Assembly (NCBI GenBank): GCA_964017045.1
Contig: OZ024806.1
Coordinates: forward strand, 1,965,002-2,029,001
From: Omphiscola glabra
Lineage: Eukaryota; Mollusca; Gastropoda; Lymnaeidae
DNA: 64,000 nt
Direction: 5' to 3'
Shown: one piece after another, positions 16,670-33,677 of the stretch
Layout: every line of letters starts with the position of its first letter
How positions within the stretch are numbered: position 1 is the first letter of the stretch
Position numbers and translations under genes: made by a program
Notes under the pieces: generated by a model
What the model was told of the DNA's origin: nothing
The model's database searches: none
The model's input: the letters and a program-made list of their open reading frames with translations, nothing else

Positions 16670-18956
16670 ACAACCAGCACCATAACCAACATCACAACCA
16701 ACACCACAACCAACACCACAACCACCACCACAACCATCACCTCCACAACCACCATCACAACCACCACCAGCACCACAACCAGCACCACAACCAGCACCAC
16801 AACCAGCACCAAAACCAGCACCACAACCAACACCACAACCAGCACCACAACCAGCACCACAACCAGCACCACAACCAGCACCACAACCAGCACCACAACC
16901 AGCACCACAACCAGCACCACAACCAGCACCACAACCAGCACCACAAACAACACCATAACCAGCACCACAACCAGCACCACAACCAGCACCACAACCACCA
17001 CCACAACCACCAGCACCACAATCAGCATTACAATCATCACCACCAACAACACCTCCAGCACCACAACCACCACCAAAAACAGCAAAACAACCAGCACCAC
17101 AACCACCAGCACCACCACAACCAGCAACACAACCACCACCACAAACACCAGCACCACAACAAGCACCACAACCAACACCACAACCATCACCACAACCACC
17201 ACCACAATCATCACCACCACAACCACCACCACAACCACCACCAGCACCACAACCAGCACCACAACCAGCACCTCAACCAACACCACAACCAGCACCACAA
17301 ACACCAGCACCACAAACAGCACCACATTCACCATCACAAACACCAGCACCACAACCACCACCACAAAATCCAGCACCTCAAAAAGCACCACAACCACTAC
17401 CACCACAACCACCACCCCAACCACCACCACAAACACCAGCATCACAAACAGCACAACAACCAGCACCTTAACTAGCACCACAACCACCACCACAAACACC
17501 AGCACCATAACCAGCACCATAAACAGCACCACAACCAGCACCACAACCAGCACCACAAACACCAGCACCACAAAAAGCACCACAACCACCACCACAAACA
17601 CCAGCACCACAACCAGCACCACGAACACAAACACCACAACCACCACAACAACCACCACCAAACCCATCACCACCACAACCACCACCACCACAACCTGCAC
17701 CACAACCAACACCACAACCACCACCACAACCAACACCACAACCATCACCACCACAACCATCACCACCACCATCACCACAACCAGCACCACAACCAGCACC
17801 AAAACCAGCACCAAAACCAGCACCACAAACACCAGCACCACAAACACGAGCACCACAAACATCACCACAACCACCACCACAAACACCAGCACCACAAACA
17901 GCACCACAACCACCACCACAACCACCACCACAAACACCAGCACCACAACCACCACCACAAAATCCAGAATCACAAAAAGCACCACAACCAGCACCACAAC
18001 CACTACCACAACCACCACAACCACCACAACCACACCCCCAACTACAACCACAAACACCAGCACCACAAACAGCACCACAAACAGCACCACAACCAGCACC
18101 ACAAACACCAGCACCACAAACCGCACCACAACCACCACCACAAACACCAGTACCACAACCAGCACCACAACCAGCACCACAACCAGCACCACAACCAGCA
18201 CAACAATCAGCACAACAAACACCAGCAGCACAACCACCACCAAAAACACCAGCACCACAAACATCACCACAACCAGCACCACAACCAGCACCACAACCAC
18301 CACCACCAGAACCATCACCACCACAACCAACACCACAAAAACAACCACCACAACAACAAGCACCACAAACACCATCACCACAAACAGCACCACAACCAAC
18401 ACCACAAACACCAGCACCATAAACACCAGCACCACAACCAGCACCACAACCACCACCGCAACCAGCATCACAAACACCAGCACCACAAACCGCACCACAA
18501 CCACCACCACAAACACCAGTACCACAACCAGCACCACAACCAGCACCATAAACAGCACCACAACCAGCACCATAACCCCCAGCACCACAACCACCACCAC
18601 AACCACCACCACAACCACCACCACAAACACCAGCACCATAACCAGCACCATAAACAGCACCACAACCAGCACCACAAACACCAGCACCACAATCAGCACC
18701 ATAAACACAAGCACCACAACCAGCACCACAAACAGAACAACAACCAGCACCACAACGAGCACCACAACAAGCACCACAACCAACACCACAAACACCAGCA
18801 CCATAAACACCAGCACCACAACCAGCACCACAACCAGCACCACAACCAGCACCACAACCAGCACCACAACCAGCACCACAACCAGCACCAAAATCAGCAC
18901 CACAACCAACACCACAACCAGCACCACAACCAGCACCACAACCAGCACCACAACCA

Positions 18957-21900
18957 CTACCACAACTACCACCACTACCACAACTACCACCACAACCACC
19001 ACCCCAACCACCACCACAAACACCAGCACCACAACCAGCATCTTAACCAGCATCACAACCACCACCACAAACACCAGCACCATAACCAACACCACAAAAA
19101 GCACCACAACCTACACCACAAACACCAGCACCACAACCAGCACCACAACCACAACCACAAGCAGCACCACATACACCAGCACCACAAACAGCACCACAAA
19201 CAGCACTACAACCAGCACCACAAACACCAGCACCACAACCAGCACCATAAACACCAGCACCACAACCAGCACCACAACCAGCACCACAAACACCAGCACC
19301 ACAAACCGCACCACAACCACCACCACAAACAACAGTACCACAACCAGCACCACAACCAGCACCACAACCACCACCACCATCACCAGCACAACAAACAGCA
19401 CCACAACCACAACCACCACAAAAAACACCAGCACCACAAACACCAACACCACAAACACCAGCACCACAAACACCAGCACCACAACCACCACCGCAACCAG
19501 CACCACAAACACCAGCACCACAAACAGCACCACAACCAGCACCACAAACACCAGCACCACAACCCGCACCACAACCACCACCACAAACACCACTACCACA
19601 ACCACCACCACAACCACCACCTCAACCACCACCCCAACCACCACCACAAACACCAGCACCACAAACAGCACAACAACCAGCACCTTAACCAGCACCACAA
19701 CCACCACCACAAACAAAAGCACCATAACCAGCACCATAAACAGCACCACAACCAGCACCACAACCAGCACCACAAAAAGCACCACAACCACCACCACAAA
19801 CACCAGCACCACAACCACCACCACAAGCAGTACCACATACACCAGAACCACAAACAGCACCACAGCCAGCACCACAAACACCAGCACCACAACCAGCACC
19901 ATAAACACCAGCACTACAACCAGCACCACAAACACCAGCACAACAAACAGCACCACAACCACAACCATCACAACAAACACCAGTACCACAACCAGCACCA
20001 CAACTAGCACCACAACCACCACCACAACTAGCACCACAACCAGCACCACAACCAGCACCACAACCATCACTACCACCACAACACCACCACCACCACAACC
20101 AGCACCACAATCACCACCACAACCACCAGCACCACAACCACCACCACAAACACCACCACAACCACCACTACAACTACCACCACAACCACCACCACAAACA
20201 CAACCACCACAACAACCAACACCACAACCATCACCACCACAACGACCACCACCACAACCAGCACCACAACCACCACCACAACCAACACCACAACCACCAC
20301 CACAAACACAACCACCACAACAACCAACACCAAAACCATCACCACCACAACGACCACCACCACAACCAGCACCATAACCAACACCACAACCAACACCACA
20401 ACCAACACCACAACCACCACCACAACCATCACCTCCACAACCACCATCACAACCACCACCAGCACCACAACCAGCACCACAAACAGCACCAAAACCAGCA
20501 CCACAACCAGCACCACAACCAGCACCAAAACCAGCACCACAACTAACACCACAACCAGCACCACAACCAGCACCACAACCAGCACCACAACCAGCACCAC
20601 AACCAGCACCACAAACAACACCATAACCAGCACCACAACCAGCACCACAACCAGCACCACAACCACCACCACAACCACCAGCACCACAATCAGCATTACA
20701 ACCATCACCACCAACAACACCTCCAGCACCACAACCACCACCAAAAACAGCAAAACAACCAGCACCACAACCACCAGCACCACCACAACCAGCAACACAA
20801 CCACCACCACAAACACCAGCACCACAACAATCACCACAACCAACACCACAACCATCACCACAACCACCACCACAATCATCACCACCACAACCACCACCAC
20901 AACCACCACCACAACCACCACCAGCACCACAACCAGCACCACAACCAGCACCTCAACCAACACCACAACCAGCACCACAAACACCAGCACCACAAACAGC
21001 ACCACATTCACCATCACAAACACCAGCACCACAACCACCACCACAAAATCCAGCACCTAAAAAAGCACCACAACCACTACCACCACAACCACCACCCCAA
21101 CCACCACCACAAACACCAGCATCACAAACAGCACAACAACCAGCACCTTAACTAGCACCACAACCACCACCACAAACACCAGCACCATAACCAGCACCAT
21201 AAACAGCACCACAACCAGCACCACAACCAGCACCACAAACACCAGCACCACAAAAAGCACCACAACCACCACCACAAACACCAGCACCACAACCAGCACC
21301 ACGAACACAACCACCACAACAACCACCACCAAACCCATCACCACCACAACCACCACCACCACAACCTGCACCACAACCAACACCACAACCACCACCACAA
21401 CCAACACCACAACCATCACCACCACAACCATCACCACCACCATCACCACAACCAGCACCACAACCAGCACCAAAACCAGCACCAAAACCAGCACCACAAA
21501 CACCAGCACCACAAACACGAGCACCACAAACATCACCACAACCACCACCACAAACACCAGCACCACAAACAGCACCACAACCACCACCACAACCACCACC
21601 ACAAACACCAGCACCACAACCACCACCACAACCACCACCACAAACACCAGCACCACAACCACCACCACAAAATCCAGAATCACAAAAAGCACCACAACCA
21701 GCACCACAACCACTACCACAACCACCACAACCACCACAACCACACCCCCAACTACAACCACAAACACCAGCACCACAAACAGCACCACAAACAGCACCAC
21801 AACCAGCACCACAAACACCAGCACCACAAACCGCACCACAACCACCACCACAAACACCAGTACCACAACCAGCACCACAACCAGCACCACAACCAGCACC

Positions 21901-24900
21901 ACAACCAGCACAACAATCAGCACAACAAACACCAGCAGCACAACCACCACCAAAAACACCAGCACCACAAACATCACCACAACCAGCACCACAACCAGCA
22001 CCACAACCACCACCACCAGAACCATCACCACCACAACCAACACAACAAAAACAACCACCACAACAACAAGCACCACAAACACCATCACCACAAACAGCAC
22101 CACAACCAACACCACAAACACCAGCACCATAAACACCAGCACCACAACCAGCACCACAACCACCACCGCAACCAGCATCACAAACACCAGCACCACAAAC
22201 CGCACCACAACCACCACCACAAACACCAGTACCACAACCAGCACCACAACCAGCACCATAAACAGCACCACAACCAGCACCATAACCCCCAGCACCACAA
22301 CCACCACCACAACCACCACCACAACCACCACCACAAACACCAGCACCATAACCAGCACCATAAACAGCACCACAACCAGCACCACAAACACCAGCACCAC
22401 AATCAGCACCATAAACACAAGCACCACAACCAGCACCACAAACAGAACAACAACCAGCACCACAACGAGCACCACAACAAGCACCACAACCAACACCACA
22501 AACACCAGCACCATAAACACCAGCACCACAACCAGCACCACAACCAGCACCACAACCAGCACCACAACCAGCACCACAACCAGCACCAAAATCAGCACCA
22601 CAACCAACACCACAACCAGCACCACAACCAGCACCACAACCAGCACCACAACCAGCACCACAACCAGCACCACAACCAGCACCACAACCACCACCACCAC
22701 CACCACAACCAACACCACAACCACCACCACAAACACCAGCACTACAAACAGCTTTACAACCAGCACCACAACCACCACCACAAGCAGCACCACATACACC
22801 AGAAACACAAACAGCACCACAACCAGCACCACAAACACCAGCACCACAACCAGCACCATAAACACCAGCACCACAACCAGCACAACAAACAGCACCACAA
22901 CCACAACCACCACAACAAACACCAGCACCACAACCAGCATCACAAACACCAGCACCACAAACACCAGCACCACAAACACCAGCACCACAATCACCACCGC
23001 AACCAGCACCACACACACCAGCACAACAAACAGCACCACAACCACCACAACAAACACCAGCACCACAATCAGCACCATAAACACCAGCACCACAACCAGC
23101 ACCACAAACAGAACAACAACCAGCACCACAACGAGCACCACAACAAGCACCACAACCAACACCACAAACACCAGCACCATAAACACCAGCACCACAACCA
23201 GCACCACAACCAGCACCACAACCAGCACCACAACCAGCACCACAACCACCACCACCATCACCAGCACAACAAACAGCACCACAACCACCACAAAAAACAC
23301 CAGCACCACAAACACCAACACCACAAACACCAGCACCACAAACACCAGCACCACAACCACCACCGCAACCAGCACCACAAACAGCACCACAACCAGCACC
23401 ACAAACACCAGCACCACAACCCGCACCACAACCACCACCACAAACACCAGTACCACAACCAGCACCACAACCACTACCACAACCACCACCACAACCACCA
23501 CCCCAACCACCACCACAAACACCAGCACCACAAACAGCACAACAACCAGCACCTTAACCAGCACCACAACCACCACCACAAACAAAAGCACCATAACCAG
23601 CACCATAAACAGCACCACAACCAGCACCACAACCAGCACCACAAAAAGCACCACAACCACCACCACAAACACCAGCACCACAACCACCACCACAAGCAGT
23701 ACCACATACACCAGAACCACAAACAGCACCACAGCCAGCACCACAAACACCAGCACCACAACCAGCACCATAAACACCAGCACTACAACCAGCACCACAA
23801 ACACCAGCACAACAAACAGCACCACAACCACAACCATCACAACAAACACCAGTACCACAACCAGCACCACAACTAGCACCACAACCACCACCACAACTAG
23901 CACCACAACCAGCACCACAACCAGCACCACAACCATCACTACCACCACAACACCACCACCACCACAACCAGCACCACAATCACCACCACAACCACCAGCA
24001 CCACAACCACCACCACAAACACCACCACAACCACCACTACAACCACCACCACAACCAACACCACAACCATCACCACCACAACGACCACCACCACAACCAG
24101 CACCACAACCAACACCACAACCACCACCACAACCAACACCACAACCACCACCACAAACACAACCACCACAACAACCAACACCAAAACCATCACCACCACA
24201 ACGACAACCACCACAAACACCAGTACCACAACCAGCACCACAACCACTACCACAACCACCACCACAACCACCACCCCAACCACCACCACAAACACCAGCA
24301 CCACAAACAGCACAACAACCAGCACCTTAACCAGCACCACAACCACCACCACAAACAAAAGCACCATAACCAGCACCATAAACATCACCACAACCAGCAC
24401 CACAACCAGCACCACAAAAAGCACCACAACCACCACCACAAACACCAGCACCACAACCACCACCACAAGCAGTACCACATACACCAGAACCACAAACAGC
24501 ACCACAGCCAGCACCACAAACACCAGCACCACAACCAGCACCATAAACACCAGCACTACAACCAGCACCACAAACACCAGCACAACAAACAGCACCACAA
24601 CCACAACCATCACAACAAACACCAGTACCACAACCAGCACCACAACTAGCACCACAACCACCACCACAACTAGCACCACAACCAGCACCACAACCAGCAC
24701 CACAACCATCACTACCACCACAACACCACCACCACCACAACCAGCACCACAATCACCACCACAACCACCAGCACCACAACCACCACCACAAACACCACCA
24801 CAACCACCACTACAACCACCACCACAACCACCACCACAAACACAACCACCACAACAACCAACACCACAACCATCACCACCACAACGACCACCACCACAAC

Positions 24901-27320
24901 CAGCACCACAACCAACACCACAACCACCACCACAACCAACACCACAACCACCACCACAAACACAACCACCACAACAACCAAAACCATCACCACCACAACG
25001 ACCACCACCACAACCAGCACCATAACCAACATCACAACCAACACCACAACCAACACCACAACCACCACCACAACCATCACCTCCACAACCACCATCACAA
25101 CCACCACCAGCACCACAACCAGCACCACAACCAGCACCACAACCAGCACCAAAACCAGCACCACAACCAACACCACAACCAGCACCACAACCAGCACCAC
25201 AACCAGCACCACAACCAGCACCACAACCAGCACCACAACCAGCACCACAACCAGCACCACAACCAGCACCACAACCAGCACCACAACCAGCACCACAACC
25301 AGCACCACAAACAACACCATAACCAGCACCACAACCAGCACCACAACCAGCACCACAACCACCACCACAACCACCAGCACCACAATCAGCATTACAATCA
25401 TCACCACCAACAACACCTCCAGCACCACAACCACCACCAAAAACAGCAAAACAACCAGCACCACAACCACCAGCACCACCACAACCAGCAACACAACCAC
25501 CACCACAAACACCAGCACCACAACAAGCACCACAACCAACACCACAACCATCACCACAACCACCACCACAATCATCACCACCACAACCACCACCACAACC
25601 ACCACCAGCACCACAACCAGCACCACAACCAGCACCTCAACCAACACCACAACCAGCACCACAAACACCAGCACCACAAACAGCACCACATTCACCATCA
25701 CAAACACCAGCACCACAACCACCACCACAAAATCCAGCACCTCAAAAAGCACCACAACCACTACCACCACAACCACCACCCCAACCACCACCACAAACAC
25801 CAGCATCACAAACAGCACAACAACCAGCACCTTAACTAGCACCACAACCACCACCACAAACACCAGCACCATAACCAGCACCATAAACAGCACCACAACC
25901 AGCACCACAACCAGCACCACAAACACCAGCACCACAAAAAGCACCACAACCACCACCACAAACACCAGCACCACAACCAGCACCACGAACACAAACACCA
26001 CAACCACCACAACAACCACCACCAAACCCATCACCACCACAACCACCACCACCACAACCTGCACCACAACCAACACCACAACCACCACCACAACCAACAC
26101 CACAACCATCACCACCACAACCATCACCACCACCATCACCACAACCAGCACCACAACCAGCACCAAAACCAGCACCAAAACCAGCACCACAAACACCAGC
26201 ACCACAAACACGAGCACCACAAACATCACCACAACCACCACCACAAACACCAGCACCACAAACAGCACCACAACCACCACCACAACCACCACCACAAACA
26301 CCAGCACCACAACCACCACCACAAAATCCAGAATCACAAAAAGCACCACAACCAGCACCACAACCACTACCACAACCACCACAACCACCACAACCACACC
26401 CCCAACTACAACCACAAACACCAGCACCACAAACAGCACCACAAACAGCACCACAACCAGCACCACAAACACCAGCACCACAAACCGCACCACAACCACC
26501 ACCACAAACACCAGTACCACAACCAGCACCACAACCAGCACCACAACCAGCACCACAACCAGCACAACAATCAGCACAACAAACACCAGCAGCACAACCA
26601 CCACCAAAAACACCAGCACCACAAACATCACCACAACCAGCACCACAACCAGCACCACAACCACCACCACCAGAACCATCACCACCACAACCAACACCAC
26701 AAAAACAACCACCACAACAACAAGCACCACAAACACCATCACCACAAACAGCACCACAACCAACACCACAAACACCAGCACCATAAACACCAGCACCACA
26801 ACCAGCACCACAACCACCACCGCAACCAGCATCACAAACACCAGCACCACAAACCGCACCACAACCACCACCACAAACACCAGTACCACAACCAGCACCA
26901 CAACCAGCACCATAAACAGCACCACAACCAGCACCATAACCCCCAGCACCACAACCACCACCACAACCACCACCACAACCACCACCACAAACACCAGCAC
27001 CATAACCAGCACCATAAACAGCACCACAACCAGCACCACAAACACCAGCACCACAATCAGCACCATAAACACAAGCACCACAACCAGCACCACAAACAGA
27101 ACAACAACCAGCACCACAACGAGCACCACAACAAGCACCACAACCAACACCACAAACACCAGCACCATAAACACCAGCACCACAACCAGCACCACAACCA
27201 GCACCACAACCAGCACCACAACCAGCACCACAACCAGCACCACAACCAGCACCAAAATCAGCACCACAACCAACACCACAACCAGCACCACAACCAGCAC
27301 CACAACCAGCACCACAACCA
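18957..27320. repeat. Higher-order unit A3
   Basis: The start landmark GCATCTTAACC is at 19,038 and the unit is 8,364 bp long. Junctions are at 20,065, 23,934 and 24,707. It shares private changes with A4 and not with A1 or A2: a 12 bp loss after CCACGAACACAA near 21,300, a 30 bp loss in the first copy of the nested duplication (giving 773 instead of 803 bp), CGACAACC near 24,201 and AACATCACC near 24,382. These make A3 and A4 sister copies. Confidence 0.85.
23434..24979. repeat. 773 bp tandem duplication in A3
   Basis: This is the homologue of the 803 bp duplication, shortened by 30 bp near 24,050 in the first copy. Junctions are at 23,934 and 24,707. The shortening is shared with A4. Confidence 0.83.
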
Positions 27321-30300
27321 CTACCACAACTACCACCACTACCACAACTACCACCACAACCACCACCCCAACCACCACCACAAACACCAGCACCACAACC
27401 AGCATCTTAACCAGCATCACAACCACCACCACAAACACCAGCACCATAACCAACACCACAAAAAGCACCACAACCTACACCACAAACACCAGCACCACAA
27501 CCAGCACCACAACCACAAGCAGCACCACATACACCAGCACCACAAACAGCACCACAAACAGCACTACAACCAGCACCACAAACACCAGCACCACAACCAG
27601 CACCATAAACACCAGCACCACAACCAGCACCACAACCAGCACCACAAACACCAGCACCACAAACCGCACCACAACCACCACCACAAACAACAGTACCACA
27701 ACCAGCACCACAACCAGCACCACAACCACCACCACCATCACCAGCACAACAAACAGCACCACAACCACAACCACCACAAAAAACACCAGCACCACAAACA
27801 CCAACACCACAAACACCAGCACCACAAACACCAGCACCACAACCACCACCGCAACCAGCACCACAAACACCAGCACCACAAACAGCACCACAACCAGCAC
27901 CACAAACACCAGCACCACAACCCGCACCACAACCACCACCACAAACACCACTACCACAACCACCACCACAACCACCACCTCAACCACCACCCCAACCACC
28001 ACCACAAACACCAGCACCACAAACAGCACAACAACCAGCACCTTAACCAGCACCACAACCACCACCACAAACAAAAGCACCATAACCAGCACCATAAACA
28101 GCACCACAACCAGCACCACAACCAGCACCACAAAAAGCACCACAACCACCACCACAAACACCAGCACCACAACCACCACCACAAGCAGTACCACATACAC
28201 CAGAACCACAAACAGCACCACAGCCAGCACCACAAACACCAGCACCACAACCAGCACCATAAACACCAGCACTACAACCAGCACCACAAACACCAGCACA
28301 ACAAACAGCACCACAACCACAACCATCACAACAAACACCAGTACCACAACCAGCACCACAACTAGCACCACAACCACCACCACAACTAGCACCACAACCA
28401 GCACCACAACCAGCACCACAACCATCACTACCACCACAACACCACCACCACCACAACCAGCACCACAATCACCACCACAACCACCAGCACCACAACCACC
28501 ACCACAAACACCACCACAACCACCACTACAACCACCACCACAACCACCACCACAAACACAACCACCACAACAACCAACACCACAACCATCACCACCACAA
28601 CGACCACCACCACAACCAGCACCACAACCACCACCACAACCAACACCACAACCACCACCACAAACACAACCACCACAACAACCAACACCAAAACCATCAC
28701 CACCACAACGACCACCACCACAACCAGCACCATAACCAACACCACAACCAACACCACAACCAACACCACAACCACCACCACAACCATCACCTCCACAACC
28801 ACCATCACAACCACCACCAGCACCACAACCAGCACCACAAACAGCACCAAAACCAGCACCACAACCAGCACCACAACCAGCACCAAAACCAGCACCACAA
28901 CTAACACCACAACCAGCACCACAACCAGCACCACAACCAGCACCACAACCAGCACCACAACCAGCACCACAAACAACACCATAACCAGCACCACAACCAG
29001 CACCACAACCAGCACCACAACCACCACCACAACCACCAGCACCACAATCAGCATTACAACCATCACCACCAACAACACCTCCAGCACCACAACCACCACC
29101 AAAAACAGCAAAACAACCAGCACCACAACCACCAGCACCACCACAACCAGCAACACAACCACCACCACAAACACCAGCACCACAACAATCACCACAACCA
29201 ACACCACAACCATCACCACAACCACCACCACAATCATCACCACCACAACCACCACCACAACCACCACCACAACCACCACCAGCACCACAACCAGCACCAC
29301 AACCAGCACCTCAACCAACACCACAACCAGCACCACAAACACCAGCACCACAAACAGCACCACATTCACCATCACAAACACCAGCACCACAACCACCACC
29401 ACAAAATCCAGCACCTAAAAAAGCACCACAACCACTACCACCACAACCACCACCCCAACCACCACCACAAACACCAGCATCACAAACAGCACAACAACCA
29501 GCACCTTAACTAGCACCACAACCACCACCACAAACACCAGCACCATAACCAGCACCATAAACAGCACCACAACCAGCACCACAACCAGCACCACAAACAC
29601 CAGCACCACAAAAAGCACCACAACCACCACCACAAACACCAGCACCACAACCAGCACCACGAACACAACCACCACAACAACCACCACCAAACCCATCACC
29701 ACCACAACCACCACCACCACAACCTGCACCACAACCAACACCACAACCACCACCACAACCAACACCACAACCATCACCACCACAACCATCACCACCACCA
29801 TCACCACAACCAGCACCACAACCAGCACCAAAACCAGCACCAAAAGCAGCACCACAAACACCAGCACCACAAACACGAGCACCACAAACATCACCACAAC
29901 CACCACCACAAACACCAGCACCACAAACAGCACCACAACCACCACCACAACCACCACCACAAACACCAGCACCACAACCACCACCACAACCACCACCACA
30001 AACACCAGCACCACAACCACCACCACAAAATCCAGAATCACAAAAAGCACCACAACCAGCACCACAACCACTACCACAACCACCACAACCACCACAACCA
30101 CACCCCCAACTACAACCACAAACACCAGCACCACAAACAGCACCACAAACAGCACCACAACCAGCACCACAAACACCAGCACCACAAACCGCACCACAAC
30201 CACCACCACAAACACCAGTACCACAACCAGCACCACAACCAGCACCACAACCAGCACCACAACCAGCACAACAATCAGCACAACAAACACCAGCAGCACA

Positions 30301-31791
30301 ACCACCACCAAAAACACCAGCACCACAAACATCACCACAACCAGCACCACAACCAGCACCACAACCACCACCACCAGAACCATCACCACCACAACCAACA
30401 CCACAAAAACAACCACCACAACAACAAGCACCACAAACACCATCACCACAAACAGCACCACAACCAACACCACAAACACCAGCACCATAAACACCAGCAC
30501 CACAACCAGCACCACAACCACCACCGCAACCAGCATCACAAACACCAGCACCACAAACCGCACCACAACCACCACCACAAACACCAGTACCACAACCAGC
30601 ACCACAACCAGCACCATAAACAGCACCACAACCAGCACCATAACCCCCAGCACCACAACCACCACCACAACCACCACCACAACCACCACCACAAACACCA
30701 GCACCATAACCAGCACCATAAACAGCACCACAACCAGCACCACAAACACCAGCACCACAATCAGCACCATAAACACAAGCACCACAACCAGCACCACAAA
30801 CAGAACAACAACCAGCACCACAACGAGCACCACAACAAGCACCACAACCAACACCACAAACACCAGCACCATAAACACCAGCACCACAACCAGCACCACA
30901 ACCAGCACCACAACCAGCACCACAACCAGCACCACAACCAGCACCAAAATCAGCACCACAACCAACACCACAACCAGCACCACAACCAGCACCACAACCA
31001 GCACCACAACCAGCACCACAACCAGCACCACAACCAGCACCACAACCACCACCACCACCACCACAACCAACACCACAACCACCACCACAAACACCAGCAC
31101 TACAAACAGCTTTACAACCAGCACCACAACCACCACCACAAGCAGCACCACATACACCAGAAACACAAACAGCACCACAACCAGCACCACAAACACCAGC
31201 ACCACAACCAGCACCATAAACACCAGCACCACAACCAGCACAACAAACAGCACCACAACCACAACCACCACAACAAACACCAGCACCACAACCAGCATCA
31301 CAAACACCAGCACCACAAACACCAGCACCACAAACACCAGCACCACAATCACCACCGCAACCAGCACCACACACACCAGCACAACAAACAGCACCACAAC
31401 CACCACAACAAACACCAGCACCACAATCAGCACCATAAACACCAGCACCACAACCAGCACCACAAACAGAACAACAACCAGCACCACAACGAGCACCACA
31501 ACAAGCACCACAACCAACACCACAAACACCAGCACCATAAACACCAGCACCACAACCAGCACCACAACCAGCACCACAACCAGCACCACAACCAGCACCA
31601 CAACCACCACCACCATCACCAGCACAACAAACAGCACCACAACCACTACAAAAAACACCAGCACCACAAACACCAACACCACAAACACCAGCACCACAAA
31701 CACCAGCACCACAACCACCACCGCAACCAGCACCACAAACAGCACCACAACCAGCACCACAAACACCAGCACCACAACCCGCACCACAACC

Positions 31792-33337
31792 ACCACCACA
31801 AACACCAGTACCACAACCAGCACCACAACCACTACCACAACCACCACCACAACCACCACCCCAACCACCACCACAAACACCAGCACCACAAACAGCACAA
31901 CAACCAGCACCTTAACCAGCACCACAACCACCACCACAAACAAAAGCACCATAACCAGCACCATAAACAGCACCACAACCAGCACCACAACCAGCACCAC
32001 AAAAAGCACCACAACCACCACCACAAACACCAGCACCACAACCACCACCACAAGCAGTACCACATACACCAGAACCACAAACAGCACCACAGCCAGCACC
32101 ACAAACACCAGCACCACAACCAGCACCATAAACACCAGCACTACAACCAGCACCACAAACACCAGCACAACAAACAGCACCACAACCACAACCATCACAA
32201 CAAACACCAGTACCACAACCAGCACCACAACTAGCACCACAACCACCACCACAACTAGCACCACAACCAGCACCACAACCAGCACCACAACCATCACTAC
32301 CACCACAACACCACCACCACCACAACCAGCACCACAATCACCACCACAACCACCAGCACCACAACCACCACCACAAACACCACCACAACCACCACTACAA
32401 CCACCACCACAACCAACACCACAACCATCACCACCACAACGACCACCACCACAACCAGCACCACAACCAACACCACAACCACCACCACAACCAACACCAC
32501 AACCACCACCACAAACACAACCACCACAACAACCAACACCAAAACCATCACCACCACAACGACAACCACCACAAACACCAGTACCACAACCAGCACCACA
32601 ACCACTACCACAACCACCACCACAACCACCACCCCAACCACCACCACAAACACCAGCACCACAAACAGCACAACAACCAGCACCTTAACCAGCACCACAA
32701 CCACCACCACAAACAAAAGCACCATAACCAGCACCATAAACATCACCACAACCAGCACCACAACCAGCACCACAAAAAGCACCACAACCACCACCACAAA
32801 CACCAGCACCACAACCACCACCACAAGCAGTACCACATACACCAGAACCACAAACAGCACCACAGCCAGCACCACAAACACCAGCACCACAACCAGCACC
32901 ATAAACACCAGCACTACAACCAGCACCACAAACACCAGCACAACAAACAGCACCACAACCACAACCATCACAACAAACACCAGTACCACAACCAGCACCA
33001 CAACTAGCACCACAACCACCACCACAACTAGCACCACAACCAGCACCACAACCAGCACCACAACCATCACTACCACCACAACACCACCACCACCACAACC
33101 AGCACCACAATCACCACCACAACCACCAGCACCACAACCACCACCACAAACACCACCACAACCACCACTACAACCACCACCACAACCACCACCACAAACA
33201 CAACCACCACAACAACCAACACCACAACCATCACCACCACAACGACCACCACCACAACCAGCACCACAACCAACACCACAACCACCACCACAACCAACAC
33301 CACAACCACCACCACAAACACAACCACCACAACAACC
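31792..33337. repeat. 773 bp tandem duplication in A4
   Basis: Junctions are at 32,292 and 33,065. It carries the same 30 bp loss and the same CGACAACC and AACATCACC variants as A3. Confidence 0.83.
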
Positions 33338-33677
33338 AACACCAAAACCATCACCACCACAACGACCACCACCACAACCAGCACCATAACCAACACCACA
33401 ACCAACACCACAACCAACACCACAACCACCACCACAACCATCACCACCACAACCACCATCACAACCACCACCAGCACCACAACCAGCACCACAACCAGCA
33501 CCACAACCAACACCAAAACCATCACCACCACAACGACCACCACCACAACCAGCACCATAACCAACACCACAACCAACACCACAACCAACACCACAACCAC
33601 CACCACAACCATCACCACCACAACCACCATCACAACCACCACCAGCACCACAACCAGCACCACAACCAGCACCACAA
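33336..33677. repeat. 171 bp tandem duplication in A4
   Basis: CCAACACCAAAACC recurs at 33,336 and 33,507, with the following CATCACCACCACAACGACC context in both copies. It lies exactly where A4 stops following A3. Confidence 0.8.

Larger units (their letters stand above)
8212..18956. repeat. Higher-order unit A2, enlarged by an internal duplication
   Basis: The unit begins with the same start block as A1 (GCATCTTAACC at 8,293) and is 10,745 bp long. The excess over A1 is mostly a 2,384 bp tandem duplication (9,301-14,068). Junctions are at 9,305, 11,689, 15,564 and 16,367. The leading part is 39 bp shorter than in A1. Variants setting it apart from A1 include GCACTATAACC near 8,458 (C to T) and an A-to-G change giving ACCGCGCC near 11,449. 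Confidence 0.85.
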
